DNA of 64,000 nucleotides from Phocoena phocoena (GCF_963924675.1 NC_089220.1:48742639-48806638), one strand, 5' to 3'; positions 11,171 through 22,740 are shown, numbered from the stretch's first letter. The notes: generated from the sequence alone by a model not told the origin. Translations and numbers: made by a program.

Positions 11171-12304
11171 TGAGAGAATATTTCAAAAGTAATAAGCAGC
11201 TTCTTTCTTTATTCCAAGTATTCTCTTTTAAATTCCCCAAAAGTTAAAAATTTAAAAACCCAAATCTAGGTACTTTTTAAAAAAAACTTTAAAACAACTT
11301 GTGCTATAGAGTCATAGAGTCTTTATCTTAGCTTATTTGCTTATTTCCTATGGGACCCTCCCCAATTTTTTTGTAGCTAAGGATTTTGCTCTGCTTGGGC
11401 CAGGAATAGTAATAAGGTTTGTTTAATTGGTTCATTTGTTTGACACCCTTTGTAAGTTCTTGATGCCAGTGAAAAAAAAATCACTTATTTTTATGTTCCT
11501 TTTTAGAATTAAAAAGGGTATGTACAGGGATTGACCATTACTGTAGCAATAAAAGTAGCTCTATGAGATACTATTAAAAATCGCTGGCTGCCTGAGTCAC
11601 TGTTTTTTCCAAAGTTGACATTTCTTCACAGTGAGGAAAACGACGCAGTAGTGCTCCAGCATAAGCATGGACCATATATGCAGGAGGAGAGCATACTGGA
11701 CTATGGGATGGGTCCTCTAGTTCATTTTTCTCAGTTCTATTAGAATTAAATATCCAATTTTGGACTCAGTAACTTAAGCCAGTAGAGGAAATTTTGGAAA
11801 GTGTCAAGAGTTGTGAAAATTATTAAAAGGCCAAGAAAAGAGGTCTTATGAGAAATCTAAAAGAACTAAGCTATTTATTCTATGAAAGAGACGTCTAGAG
11901 TGGGATTTAAGATCATTTTGATGTCTGGGTTTGGCTATTAGAGGAGTGGTGGTGGCTCCCCCATGAAGGGGACTGAGGCAGAAAATGAGTACATCTATAA
12001 GGACTGTAAGATTCTAGACCAGATTGACAGAAAGGGGAGTTGATTTAAAAAATAGGCTAGATGCCTCTTTCTCCAGTGTTGCCCAAGAACAGATTTATAC
12101 TCAATCATCAACGACAGAACTGGCCTCATTTCTAGGACATTAATTATTCACAGAATCCAATGAGATTCAGAGACCAGGCCAGAAGGGCAAAACCCCTGGC
12201 TCCACACCCCCATGTTTTGTTTACAGGGGATTCTTCTAGTGCAACACTGAGTATTTGCTAATGGTAATGTGCTCTCAGGAGTCCATCTAGGGCCCTGGAA
12301 GGAA
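11171..12304. other. No gene seen; AT-rich
   Basis: The sequence has several A and T runs and no recognisable exon. It may contain old repeats too diverged for me to name. Confidence 0.4.
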
Positions 12305-12510
12305 TTCAGGTTTGGGATTGAAGCAGATCTAAGTTGAAACTCCATCTCTGGTATTTTACCAGTTGGTAAATTCTTAATTCTTAGTTTTTCAGAGCTTTGT
12401 TTTCTCCACTCTTGGATGAGGGTAATAAGGCTTACTCTACACTGTTGTGAGGGTCAAATGAGACAACATAAGTAAATTTCCTCATGCAGAGCAGGGGCTT
12501 AACAGCTCTT
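12305..12510 (+). mobile_element. MIR SINE, diverged
   Basis: 'cagatctaagttgaaactcc', 'agctttgttttctccactcttggatgagggtaataaggctta' and 'gttgtgagggtcaaatgaga' correspond to the sense MIR middle and 3' half. Confidence 0.65.
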
Positions 12511-12744
12511 GGTTCCTCTCCCTTTCTGTGACGGGGCAGGACTATAAGAATGGGTGGGGGGAAGGAGTATTTAGTTGGAGCATGAATAGGGATGGTACAC
12601 ATTTTATAGCTAAATTTCAATTTTTCAAATACCAGCAATATGTAAAAACTACCCACAAGGTCAACCAATCTTCAAGTAATAGTTCTAGGAGGCTCAGATT
12701 CTTATTTACTGCATTCCAAGGTCTATTGCATTTCTCAAGTGCTT

Positions 12745-12910
12745 TGGGAATGCCAAGTTCTTTGCCGGGCCCTTTACATCCTAATACAACATGTTATTGG
12801 TCCTACTTTATAATTGAGGAAACTGAGGCCCTGGAAGATTATGTACTTGCTAATCAAGACACATGGCAACCAAGCTGTGGAACTCGAATTGGAACAAGGT
12901 TCTTTCCCCC
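12745..12910 (-). mobile_element. MIR SINE, antisense
   Basis: 'gccgggccctttacatcctaatacaacatgttattggtcctactttataattgaggaaactgaggccctgg' is the antisense MIR core, which then decays through 'ggaactcgaattgga'. It accounts for much of the 157-codon plus-strand frame at 12528-13001, so I do not treat that frame as a gene. Confidence 0.8.
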
Positions 12911-13704
12911 ACCTGAAATGGCCAAGGGGAAGGCAGAAATAATAGGACTCGGGGGCAAAGCTAGAGTTAGAACTAAAAGCTACCAAGTTCAGAACAACTG
13001 ATGAGCACCAACCATCAGGCTGTGGCACCTGGAATCTGTCACCACGTCTAGGTGCCATTAAAAAGATGTTTCCAGGAGTTCGGCCTGAGCAACCTGCTTG
13101 AAACCCAGGGTAATGGGTGTGTTACAAGGAAGATGGAGAATTGTTTACTTCCTCAGGCCTAATCTCTTTACATCTTAAGTGGATTTCTCAGAGTACAGAA
13201 AAAACTCTCTGCTCCTGACACCAGTAAGTCTCGAGTGTCACTTGACTTATGCTCCTTATCTCTTGTGCCAGCGTGCCTCTCTGTGTCTACAAATAGCTCT
13301 CCATTCATTTCAGCCATACAGGTAGGAACAGAGCAGTTCTGACTCATCACTAGGCAGTTCCAGCCTGGCGCTATTTGCCTTTCTTCACCCCGTCACCAAG
13401 TTAATGGGTTGTATTAACAGTGATATTTATAGACAACAAATTGAACCCCAAAGCAGCAGCTATGCCCATCCATTTAGAAAGGGCCTATTCACTGTGGCTC
13501 TCATACTTGCAGTGCTGCTATTTCCTGGTGGCCCTAATCCCAGCGTACTTGCCAGAGAGTATATGTGTTTCTCTCCCTTTCATGTAAGAATTTTTTGGCT
13601 ACGGTGATTGAGGGAAGAAAGAGTAATAAAAGAATGTACATGATATTTTTCCTGACGTTTAATGGTTATTATGTCCTGTCACACTTAGAATAAAATAAAA
13701 AATT
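12911..13704. other. No gene seen
   Basis: Apparently unique sequence between a MIR and an L2. No exon-like frame. Confidence 0.4.
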
Positions 13705-14116
13705 ATTCCTATGGCCTACAAGGCTCTTCATGATCAGACCCCCTCCCCTCCCACCCCACCCCAGACACACCAACTCCCCCTTGGTCGCCTGGCTCCAGGC
13801 AGTGTAGCTCCTTTGTTGCTCCTGGAAGACACTTAGCAGTGCCCACCTCAGGACCTTTGCACTTCTTTCCCAGATACCTGGAACTCTCTTCCCTTATGCA
13901 GCCTTGTGACTGACTCCCTCACTTAGTCCAGGTCTCTGCTCAGATGTTAACTGAGCAGAGTTAACTGCTGAATAAAGAGACCTTCCCTGCCATCCTATCC
14001 CAAATAGCACCTTCAGTCACTCTTTATCCATTAGCCTGTTTTATTTTCCTTCTTAGCACTCAGCTATTTGACATCATGTTGTCTATCTGCTTGTTACTTT
14101 GTACTCAGTCTTCACA

Positions 14117-14184
<68 letters not shown>

Positions 14185-14282
14185 AGCTCCATGAGGGCAG
14201 GGTTTTATCTGTCTTATTCACTTCTACAGCCCCAGGTCAAAGCCAGGCCTATAATGAGTGCAGGACAAATAGTGGTTGGATA
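13705..14282 (+). mobile_element. L2 LINE 3' end, interrupted by a microsatellite
   Basis: 'atggcctacaaggctcttcatgatcagac', 'ctcaggacctttgcacttctttcccagatacctgg', 'gctccatgagggcagggttttatctgtcttattcac' and 'ccaggcctataatgagtgcaggac' are landmarks of the L2 ORF2 end and 3' UTR in order. A (CA)n(GA)n tract at 14113-14184 sits between the last ORF-derived and the terminal blocks. Confidence 0.85.
14113..14184 (+). repeat. Compound microsatellite (CA)n(GA)n
   Basis: A CA run with one TA interruption (14113-14158) passes directly into a GA run (to 14184). It lies inside the L2 3' UTR and is a likely polymorphic length marker. Confidence 0.95.
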
Positions 14283-14704
14283 AAAGATTGTATGTGTGGT
14301 TAGACTAAGTTTTAAGGTGTGATAAAGATTCCTAAAAGTTCTATATCTCCATTGTCATTTGGCCTCACAGGATGTTAGAAACAATACTTTCTATTTTTAT
14401 ATCAGGAATTTATTGTGAAAAGAGTAGCCCCTAGAAAAATGATCCTTCTCAATGTAGAAGGAAAGAATTTGACACAGGTAAGGAAAACAAGGAAAGAGAG
14501 AGAAAGAAGGAGGTTGAAAGATCTAGTTACCAATTATGATGATACAACAATTCTAACTGAAGAGAGTAGATAAACCTATTGTTAATTCTGAACACTGTTG
14601 GGATCTTAAGCTTATACGGAAACATATTCCAAAGAGTGCTTAAATTTCATGGCAGAGTATTTCATAAGTCATTGCAAACACCATGCAAAATACAGTTGGT
14701 GGTC
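14283..14704. other. No gene seen
   Basis: No recognisable repeat or exon. A short purine-rich stretch lies at 14480-14515. Confidence 0.4.
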
Positions 14705-14927
14705 CAGAAAAGAGACTTTTTTTTTTTTTACGCGGGCCTCTCACCGTTGTAGCCTCTCCCGTTGCGGAGCACAGGCTCCAGACACGCAGGCTCAGAGGCT
14801 ATGGCTCACCGGCCTAGCCGCTCCGCGGCATGTGGGATCTTCCCGGACCAGGGCACGAACCCGTGTCCCCTGCATCGGCAGGCAGACTCTCAACCACTGC
14901 GCCACCAGGGAAGCCCAGAAAAGAGAC
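14705..14927 (-). mobile_element. CHR-type SINE (CHR-2-like) with 12-bp TSD
   Basis: The element occupies 14717-14916 in reverse: a T-run (14717-14729), then 'acgcgggcctctcaccgttg...' to '...caccagggaagccc'. The direct repeat 'cagaaaagagac' is perfect at 14705-14716 and 14916-14927 and marks the target-site duplication. The B box on the minus strand reads 'ggttcgtgcc'. The 147-codon plus frame here is SINE read-through. Confidence 0.97.
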
Positions 14928-15254
14928 ATTTTAATCTAATGTTTTATGTTAGGGGAAGCAGAGCTCATAACTCACCGGAGGTCTTTATAAGTCAACAGAA
15001 AATGTTAACGGCTGGAACCCAGGTGTCCCCTCTGGTTGATTTTCTCCCAAAGGTACTCATTTCCTCCGGTTGCCTCTTCCCTTGGGCTTTTATATTAACA
15101 AATTATCATCTCTTTGGCACAAAACTCTGTGTTCTTTTCCTCTTCCAAAGGAAAATTCATGTTTATTTTAGAACCCAGGTCACCATTTCCCAAACTGCAT
15201 TCTAGATAATATGCAAAGTATTTACAGAATTCCTCAAATTAAAATATATACATA
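14928..15254. other. No gene seen
   Basis: Short spacer between a SINE and an L1 3' end, with no recognisable content. Confidence 0.4.
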
Positions 15255-15395
15255 CAATTTGGGAGATGGATGACGGTGAGAGTTGCACAACAATGTCAAT
15301 GTACTTAGTACCACTGAACTGTTCAATTAAATATGGTTAAAACTGTGTTTTATATTATGCGACTTGTACCACAATAAAAAAATTTATTTGTATAT
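15255..15395 (+). mobile_element. L1M-type 3' end
   Basis: 'gggagatggatgacggtgagagttgcacaacaatgtcaatgtacttagtaccactgaactgttc' and the terminal 'gacttgtaccacaataaaaaaa' match the 3' UTR end of older L1M elements. The element is heavily 5'-truncated. Confidence 0.8.
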
Positions 15396-15430
15396 ATATG
15401 TATATATATATATATACACACACAAACACA
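15390..15430 (+). repeat. (TA)n(CA)n microsatellite
   Basis: TATATATG/TATATATA passing into ACACACACAA, directly after the L1 poly(A). It probably grew from the L1 tail. Confidence 0.85.
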
Positions 15431-15640
15431 GATATGTATATTTCAATAAGTTTAGGAAACTAATGTTCTCTCTCTCTTTCTCCTATAGGTATGTAGTGCA
15501 TAAATGACCCTGAAAAGTCATGCAATAGAGAAATTGTCTATCTTTGTTTAGCTCAGTACTTCTAGAACTTATTTGACCAAACAATATTACTTTTTTTCCG
15601 AGGAATTTCCCACAGACACAATTGAGGAAATAAATATTCC

Positions 15641-15666
15641 TTTCTCTCTCTCTCTATACACACACA
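15641..15666 (+). repeat. (CT)n with short (CA)n
   Basis: A short TCTCTCTCTCTCTCT run followed by ATACACACACA. Confidence 0.8.
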
Positions 15667-15754
15667 AGATAAATCATTTATAAGACACTGCTTGTAAGTG
15701 GAGAGAAATGTACAGAAAGAAGATTACACGTCATATGTACACATATATACTGTT

Positions 15755-15802
15755 GGAAGTGCCACCAGCTAGCCCCTTGCAGGAAGTGCCACCAGCTAGC
15801 CC
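15755..15802. repeat. 27-bp-period tandem duplication
   Basis: 'ggaagtgccaccagctagcc' occurs at 15755-15774 and again, without mismatch, at 15782-15801, separated by 'ccttgca'. The identity suggests a recent event. Confidence 0.95.
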
Positions 15803-17050
15803 GTTTAATAAAGTTAGAGTCGCAAAGCTCAAATTCCAGTTTGCTGTCAGAAAGGAAAACAGGGGAGCAGGAATAGCAGACATGCTATTTAATTTTTTGC
15901 CCAGCACCTCTTTTCTAGGAACTGCTTCATCCCACTCACTCACCACCCAAATAGTCATAGTAGGAAAGGCCATGTCTCTAGAGTCCGTGCCCTCAGAGCT
16001 GTAGTCGACTGGGACATGATTAGCATTTTCTACTAAGACTGGCCAACTAGTTCCTTTCCTAGGCATTTTGCATCTATGATTGAAAGACCATAAGGAAAAG
16101 AATAAACATGGCACTGAGAGAGAAGCTAAGACGAGATTGGGAGAAAGGAGGCCTTCCTAGAGATCCGCTGCCCCGGAGTCTCCTGCCGAGGCCCAGCTGC
16201 ATCCTCCCCTTGGAGTCTATGAGATAACCCACTAAACGCCAGTAAATCTTCTCCCTTCTCCCTCTCTCCTGCTTTTTTGCTAGAATTGGTTCCTGCTCTT
16301 TGCAGACGGCCTAATACACCAGGGCAAGAGGGACATAATGAATGAGTCAAAGGTAGCAGGGAGCAAACACTAGAACATAGAACCCACTCATCTGTCATTT
16401 TCCATCCCCCATGACCTCCATTTTCTCCCTCTCTATCTTTTCAATGGAAAAAAAGTACAGTTCATGGAAGGAAGAGGAACCAATTTTGTAGAATGAGATG
16501 CCAAGGAATCTTCCATTTAGATTTTCATCAGTCTGTCAAAACCTGATTACTTTCCATAAAAGCGTTTAAATTGTCCCACTGTTTTCTGTAAGTTGGTTGA
16601 GCTGCTCACATACTATATCACACTTTTCTTCTTAAAGATCTCTTTCTTCCTAAGGACCGCTGAAGCATTTTTTTTTGCGGGGGGAGGTGGGGAAGTATTT
16701 CAGGTGGCTAATTCTGTTTCAGTACAAACGTTATTTAGCCCTGTTAAAGCTCATTGATATTGTGGTTACATGTAAAAAGCACAGCTCTAGATTGCAATCC
16801 ATATTTTGGTGGCTGGGGGTAAGGAGTATCAGAAAGCAATGAACAACCTAATTTTATTGTGATCATTTGCCTTAACTCAACTTTAAACAAAAGAATCACT
16901 TCCCCCAAAATTAGGCCAACACAAAAAGAATTGAACAAGTAAATAATATTAGAGGCATACAGTTAGGAAAGCATTCAAACTTACAAGCAATCAGAATTAC
17001 AAACTAAAACAAGGCATCTTTTTCTATCAGTAAAGTTATATATACCCACC
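15803..17050. other. No gene seen
   Basis: No recognisable transposon apart from simple-sequence patches. Short frames on both strands (15731-16114 minus, 16126-16398 minus) have no recognisable domain. Confidence 0.4.
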
Positions 17051-17090
17051 TACACACACACACACATACACACACACGTATGTGTGTATC
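17051..17090 (+). repeat. (CA)n with palindromic end
   Basis: A CA run interrupted by TA, ending in ACACACACGTATGTGTGT, a short self-complementary alternating purine-pyrimidine segment. Confidence 0.85.
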
Positions 17091-17124
17091 CTTTGGGGGA
17101 TAATTTGACAGTATATACCAAATG

Positions 17125-17620
17125 CTATATAAATGCACATGCCCTTTGATCCACAGTTCAACTTCCAATAAAAAGGAAAAAAAATATTAAATATGAAAAA
17201 GTTACATCCTTAAATATGTTAAATAGTATGATTTTTAACAGTAAAAAGTGGAAATAAAAAAACTAATGTCCAGCTAGAGGAGAATAATGAAGTAAATTAT
17301 AGTATACCCACTTGATAAATTCATATACAATAATTAAAGCAATGATTTTGGAGACTATACAGGCAACTAAAACTTATTCATAATTTTATATTAAAGAGCA
17401 CAGCCAACATTGCATATATGGGATACTCACAACAATGTAAAAAGAAATATATGAAAAAAAGTCTGAAAGAAATAGTCCAAATTATTTACAGTGGTTTATT
17501 GAATTGTAGTATAACTACCTTTTGGTATTTTTTAAAATGTGATTCTATTATTTGTCTAATTTTACATTTTCTAAATGAAGCAAGTCTCAAAAACTATAAT
17601 AGTGAATGTTCATACTCCAA
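17125..17620 (+). mobile_element. L1M/L1ME-type 3' end
   Basis: 'gccctttgatccacagttcaacttcc', 'taaatagtatgatttttaacagtaaaaagtggaaa', 'gagaataatgaagtaaattatagtatacccac' and 'gtctgaaagaaatagtccaaattatttacagtgg' keep the block order of L1M 3' UTRs. It is diverged with no open frame. Confidence 0.75.
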
Positions 17621-17725
17621 GAAACCAAATTCTGATACTAACATACAGTCAACTAGAATTTAAAGACTCAGGAGGATTCCCAAAAAAGAAAGCATCTGTT
17701 AAAAAATGCAATTAGATCACTGATG

Positions 17726-17973
17726 TATACCTAGTTTTGTTTTTTTGTTTGTTTGTTTGTTTGTTTTTTGCGGTATGCAGGCCTCTCATTGTTGTGGCCT
17801 CTCCCGTTGCGGAGCACAGGCTCCGGATGCGCAGGCTCAGTGGCCATGGTTCATAGGCCCAGCTGCTCCGCGGCATGTGGGATCTTCCCGGACCAGGGCA
17901 CGAACCCGTGTCCCCTGCATCAGCAGGCAGACTCTCAACCACTGGGCCACCAGGGAAGCCCTATACCTAGTTT
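17726..17973 (-). mobile_element. CHR-type SINE (CHR-2-like) with 12-bp TSD
   Basis: The element covers about 17738-17961 in reverse, with a (TTTG)n-type tail (17738-17766), that is, (CAAA)n on the minus strand rather than pure A. Perfect direct repeats 'tatacctagttt' at 17726-17737 and 17962-17973 are the TSD. The body has a few private changes ('attgttgtgg', 'gttcataggc'). Confidence 0.97.
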
Positions 17974-18419
17974 AAGTCCTAGGGAAAGTACTATAGTAGG
18001 AAATATAATATCAGAGTACACAGTGTTTTAGAAGTTGTGCAATGAGAAAATATTTTAAAATGTTCACCAATGCAGTTCCCAGGTGTGATAATACGCTATT
18101 CAGCAATGGACAAGATAATGAGATTGTTTTCTTTCGGTAAATTATACTGTTAAATTTTTTTCTGAGGGAAAGCAAACATACTACATAGTGTTATAAATAT
18201 TAAACATCTACTCTTTTACATATTGTTACTTTTTTATCAGACTCAATTCATGTGCATGAGAAATTCTGAAAACAATTCTTCAATGTATAACAAATTCCAT
18301 CAGAAGGCCGCTTTGAAAGAAATGAATGTTATTGTTCCCATTGTTGTTGCTATTACTATTACTCTACATTGGAACTGAAATTTAACATTCTAAAGACAAA
18401 CTTTGCCCTCCCTCACCAC
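17974..18419. other. No gene seen; AT-rich
   Basis: AT-rich sequence without recognisable content. Confidence 0.4.
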
Positions 18420-18556
18420 CACTCTACGAAAACTTTCCTCCAAAATGTACTACTGTATATAAAATAGATAACTAATAAGAACCTACATTATAGCACAGGG
18501 AACTCTACTCAATCCTCTGTAATGACCTATATGGGAAAAGAATCTAAAAAAGAATG

Positions 18557-18601
<45 letters not shown>

Positions 18602-18680
18602 GTATAACTGATTCACTTTGCTGTACAGAAGCTAACATAACATTGTAAATCAACTATACTCCAATAAAAATTAATTTTAA
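18420..18680 (+). mobile_element. Cetartiodactyl-type L1 3' UTR end
   Basis: 'cctacattatagcacagggaactctactcaatcctctgtaatgacctatatggg', '...tataactgattcactttgctgtacagaagctaacataacattgtaaatcaactatactccaataaaaatta' is the 3' end of the L1 lineage common in Cetartiodactyla. It holds an expanded (TA)n at 18560-18600. Confidence 0.9.
18560..18600. repeat. (TA)n microsatellite inside L1 3' UTR
   Basis: About 20 uninterrupted TA units lie at the point where related copies carry a short TATA segment (compare 37875-37895). The array therefore expanded from the L1 sequence itself. Confidence 0.95.
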
Positions 18681-18784
18681 AAAATGTCATTCCTTACCTC
18701 CCTTTGCCAAAGGCAATGAATGGTCTTTGTCTTCTCCCCATTTGCATGGAGTCCTCTATAGCCTTTGGCACCATTAACAGCTTT

Positions 18785-19007
18785 TGAATTACTGCTGTAT
18801 TCCAGGCATTGTTCTTAGTGCTTTCAAGCATGATCTCAATCCTCCCAACAACCCTATGAGCAGGTAATTTTAATAGCCTCGTTTATACACATGGGGAAAT
18901 GGAGACACCCAGAGGTTAAGTTGCCAAAATAACCCTGCTAGTTATGTTATGGAAGCTAAACTTGAACTCAGCCAGTCCTACTTGAAAATCCATGCTTTTG
19001 TCCACCA
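18785..19007 (-). mobile_element. MIR SINE, antisense, near full length
   Basis: 'ttccaggcattgttcttagtgctttc', 'caatcctcccaacaaccctatgagcaggtaa', 'ggggaaatggagacacccagaggttaag' and 'cttgaactcagccagtcc' follow antisense MIR throughout. Confidence 0.88.
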
Positions 19008-19379
19008 AATCGAAGTAATCATCTCCAAGCTGCTGTGCTGCTTGGAGTGACCTCCTGTTTAATCACTTCTTCTGTGTCCTTTGCTACATTCTCATGCTTT
19101 CTCTCCTTTGCCCCAACTGATGAATAAGCCCAGGACCTATGCCCCCTCTGCCCAGAGGTTCTTTCTCCTGGACTTAAAGATCATTTCATGACAATGAGGG
19201 CTCAGACTTTATCTGGGAGAGTCCACTTAAAATACTTGCCCCATGTGTAATTAATGGTATTATTATTATACGAGAGTAGTGCTGTACATGAGCATATGCT
19301 TCAACCCATTTTTTAAAATTTAATCCTCAAACTCTACATGTTCAAGGTCAAGTTAATTACATTTCTCTCCAACAACTTT

Positions 19380-19745
19380 TGGCCTCTCTTCTTTCAGGGT
19401 GCTATCATCCTCCTGTGCTCAAAATCTGAGTCATCTTTAATTCCTCCTTCTTCCTTAGTCTCCACATTTGATCTGTTGCCTTGTCCTCTAGGATCCACTT
19501 TCACCAAGCTTTTGAGATTATTTTCCCCTTTCCATTTTCCTTGCAGCTAAAGCATACTCCATGAATATCATCCTCCTCCTTCAAAAACCTTCAATGGCTC
19601 CCTACTACCTACCAAATTAAGTGCAACCTCCTGAATCAAACATTAAGATTTCTTTATGTCTTCACCTTATCTTTCAGCATTCATTTAAGTTAATTCACTA
19701 TGTGTGTTCCACACTCATTCACATTAGACAACATTTATGCCTCAT
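19380..19745 (+). mobile_element. L2 LINE ORF2-region fragment
   Basis: 'tctgagtcatctttaattcctccttcttccttagtctccacatttgatctgttgcc' followed by 'aaaaaccttcaatggctccctactacctaccaaattaagtgcaacctcc' parallels the L2 ORF2 3' region. It is diverged. Confidence 0.65.
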
Positions 19746-21770
19746 CTTTAAGCAAAGGGGACCACTGGAGGGTTTCAGGCAGATTAAATCACATGCATTT
19801 TGTCTCAACAATTGTCAGACTCTTCTCAATGGGTGACTTTAATTTGGCCTGAAAATTTCCTATAACATCTTGCAGCTATCAGCTAAGATTACTTCATCCT
19901 TTAAAAAAGTAAGTCATGTAACTGTTCTCCACAGTTACATTTACAAAATAATCCCCACACTTTAACACAGAAAGCTGCTCCTTCCATTCCATGTAGCAGC
20001 AGAACGGGAAAAGAGAAAGGTACAGAATACTGTTGAGCTATTGAAATTGTGAAAATCCCTTTAAATGTTCTCCCTGTCCTAATAAAAGAGTATGGTTCCC
20101 GAATAAGAAATCATTGTGAGTCAGAAGGATTGTAGTCATGACATCCGGTGCTATAAACAGGGTTTCCCTGAATGATGAAAGCAGCCTAAGTGTAGTGAGG
20201 AGGGTAGCAAATTTTTTCCTAGCTTATGATTTAAGAACTTACTCATATGAATCATTTTTAAACCTAATTTTGGTAATATTATTTAAATTCTACATTTTTA
20301 AAGAAGCAAAAATTACCTTATTCTCTCTGGTAAGCCTGATAGTTTGGCCACTCAATCAAGGCCCTGAAGTGCCCCCTGGTGGCAGCCTATCATTATTGCA
20401 GGTTCATACTTCCTTGAGGGCTCTCCAGTTTCACCCTTTCCCAAGTTCTAGATAGACACTCTTGCCTACACAGTGCTACTTCAGGGGCCATTAGTTCTAT
20501 CTTCCACCCATCTGTCAAAAAGCTCAACCACCTAGCCAATGCCTGATGTTCTTCAGGTAGTCCCTTTATTACTTGGGGAATAAAGCACTGGGAGAGACAG
20601 AAGCTATGTATCGTGTACACCTGATATCAACAGGCTACTCCATGGTGTGAATAAGTTCACAACTCTTTGCTGAGAAGGTTTTGACAGCAGAGACACACTC
20701 CAGGGTCTTCAGAAGAGAAGGGGGTATTACTGGCAAAGGTGAGGGAAGGGCACAAAACAGAGGGGCTAGATGGGCCAAAGATCAATTTTGTCCATCTTGA
20801 TGTTTTCTTTTTTAAAACCCTAGTCAGCTTTGGGAAGGAAGTATCTTTGATGGAAGCAAAGACGTTTTGGTGTAAAGGAGCCTTAACATGAAGAGAGGTA
20901 CTTGGACAGGTGAGGGTTGGGGGATGACCATCCTTCCTTAGTGCCTCTACCCTTCCCTGTCAGCATTAGGAAACTATTCTGTGATCTGTCCTGAGAAATG
21001 TGTTTAACCTAGTTCTCAGCACACGTCACTAACACTTTCTTCTTACTTGCCTCAGGCTCAGAAGAGCTAATGACCCGGTTACAGTTAAACACATGCCGAT
21101 GGCTAAGTGATTTCTCTCAATTCTTTAGGGAAAAAAACCCCCAAAAACCCATGGTAAAAATCAGATCCTAGGAATCCAATCTAGGAAGATCTTTATTATA
21201 TTCATCAACTGGTTTGGGAGATCAGTGAATGAGGCTTCTTTTCTAAGAAGAGAAGGAAGATTGGGACAGGAATGCCAAACCTCAGAATTTTATCCTTCCA
21301 CATCCCGGATTCCAGCACTGACTCAGCTATGCAGATATGAAAATCTCAAAAGATGCTTGTGCTTACTACCGGTTGATTCCAGGAGAGAAAAAGAAAACGT
21401 AGCCAATGACTACATCCTTATTTTTTCCTATATCAAAGTCAGTGGAAGCTCAGTATTTCCCAGTATCATAGGGTGCTGAGAAACACAGCACAGTATTCAT
21501 TTGTGGACCTTAATATAGTATCACGGGAGGATTAGCCCGTATCACTTAAATCTCAGACATTTCCCTTTTTGGAAGAAACTTTGCAAAGTTTCTAGATTCT
21601 ACCTCCTCAGACACTTCTGCAATGATCTTTAAGAAGCTGTTGGCAAACAGGAAATAATATTGAATTACACCTCATTGTCTCCTGAACCATCACTTCTATG
21701 TTAAATGGGCACTCATTTTGTTTCCCACAGGTGGCAATCGAACTTTCATAGTCGGGCGCTACTGGTTTTC
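19746..21770. other. No gene seen; 2 kb without recognisable elements
   Basis: The longest frame is 105 codons (20138-20455, +), with a Phe/Leu-rich middle and no domain I know. No splice-flanked frame, CpG cluster or repeat was recognised. This is one of the larger apparently unique blocks in the window. Confidence 0.4.
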
Positions 21771-21773
21771 CTT

Positions 21774-22036
21774 GAAGCTGCACTGTCCAACATGAAAGCC
21801 ATTAGCCACAGGTGTCTACTAAATTCTTAAAATGCAGTTAATCTGAATTGAGATGTGCTCCAAGTGTAAAGTACAAACCAGACTCCGAAGCTTTACAGAG
21901 AAAAAAATCTCATTATTAGTTTTTTATATCAATTACATGTTAAAATGGTAATATTTTGGATATATTGGGTTAAGTAAGATATATTACTAAAATTAATTAT
22001 ACTTTGTTTATACCTTTTAAATTTGGCTACTGGATC
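21774..22036 (-). mobile_element. hAT/MER-type non-autonomous DNA transposon
   Basis: The left end 'ctgcactgtccaacatgaaagccattagccac' and right end '...accttttaaatttggctactgg' are imperfectly complementary in the manner of the family ending 'tggctactg...ggacagtgc'. Between them are 'gaattgagatgtgctccaagtgtaaagtac' and 'ttaaaatggtaatattttggatatattgggttaa'. I do not commit to a subfamily; strand is a guess. Confidence 0.65.
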
Positions 22037-22074
22037 ATTTAAGATTACGTTTATGCCTTGCATTTTATTTCTAC

Positions 22075-22275
22075 CAGTGAGGCTCAACTCTTGCTGCATT
22101 AAATCACTCAGAGCTCTTAAATACTCCCAGACTCCAGGCTCTCACCCCCAACAGTTAAATCAGAATACCTGGGATTGGGGCTCAGCATTGGGGTTTTTTG
22201 TTTGGTTTTTGCTTTTTGAAAGCTTCCAAGGTTATGCTAATATACAGCCAACATGGAGAACTACTGCTCTACATT
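22075..22275 (+). mobile_element. MER5A-like hAT-Charlie element
   Basis: The block order 'taaatactcccagactccaggctctcacccccaacagttaaatcagaatacctgggattggggctcag' then 'cttccaaggttatgctaatatacagccaacatggagaactactg' matches MER5A. A T/G-rich patch (22194-22220) replaces part of the middle. Confidence 0.75.
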
Positions 22276-22617
22276 CTGGAATTCTGTGATTCTAAGATTC
22301 TGCACAAGAGAGCAGGTTAAAAGTTCAGAGTTGTTTTTTTCCTTATTCTGTATAATCAACTTTGTTCTGATCTATTTCTCCCTAAAGAAACAATGAAATG
22401 TTTTTCCGAGTCATGCAAGTTAGAAGTTGTTTGTTTTATTTTTTAATGAAGTTCACATGAATCCAACACACTGCCAGGGCTAGAAAAAAAAGCACTGAAT
22501 TTGGGATTTTAAGGTTGATGAATAACATGTAATCTTTCCTGGGGCTGCTTCTGACACTTGCCTTTTCTTCTTGGAAGCACCTGCTTTGTCCCTGCTAATA
22601 ACAAGAAATGCGTTCAC

Positions 22618-22740
22618 AGTGCTTCTAGACTTGACTGTGCCTACAAATCACCTGAGCATCTGGTTCAAACACAGATGATGATTCAGTTGGTCTGGGGGGC
22701 GGCCAAGTCCTGCATTTCTTTCAAATGTCCAAGTGAGCAA
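22618..22740 (+). mobile_element. MER5A-like fragment
   Basis: 'cctacaaatcacctgagcatctggttcaaacacagatgatgattcagttggtctgggg' is the MER5A core. The ends are eroded. Confidence 0.6.

Noticed and set aside
12528..13001. 157-codon plus frame
   Set aside because: Its middle is an antisense MIR; the rest has no recognisable domain.
14068..14303. His/Thr then Arg/Glu repeat peptides
   Set aside because: Translation of the (CA)n(GA)n microsatellite.
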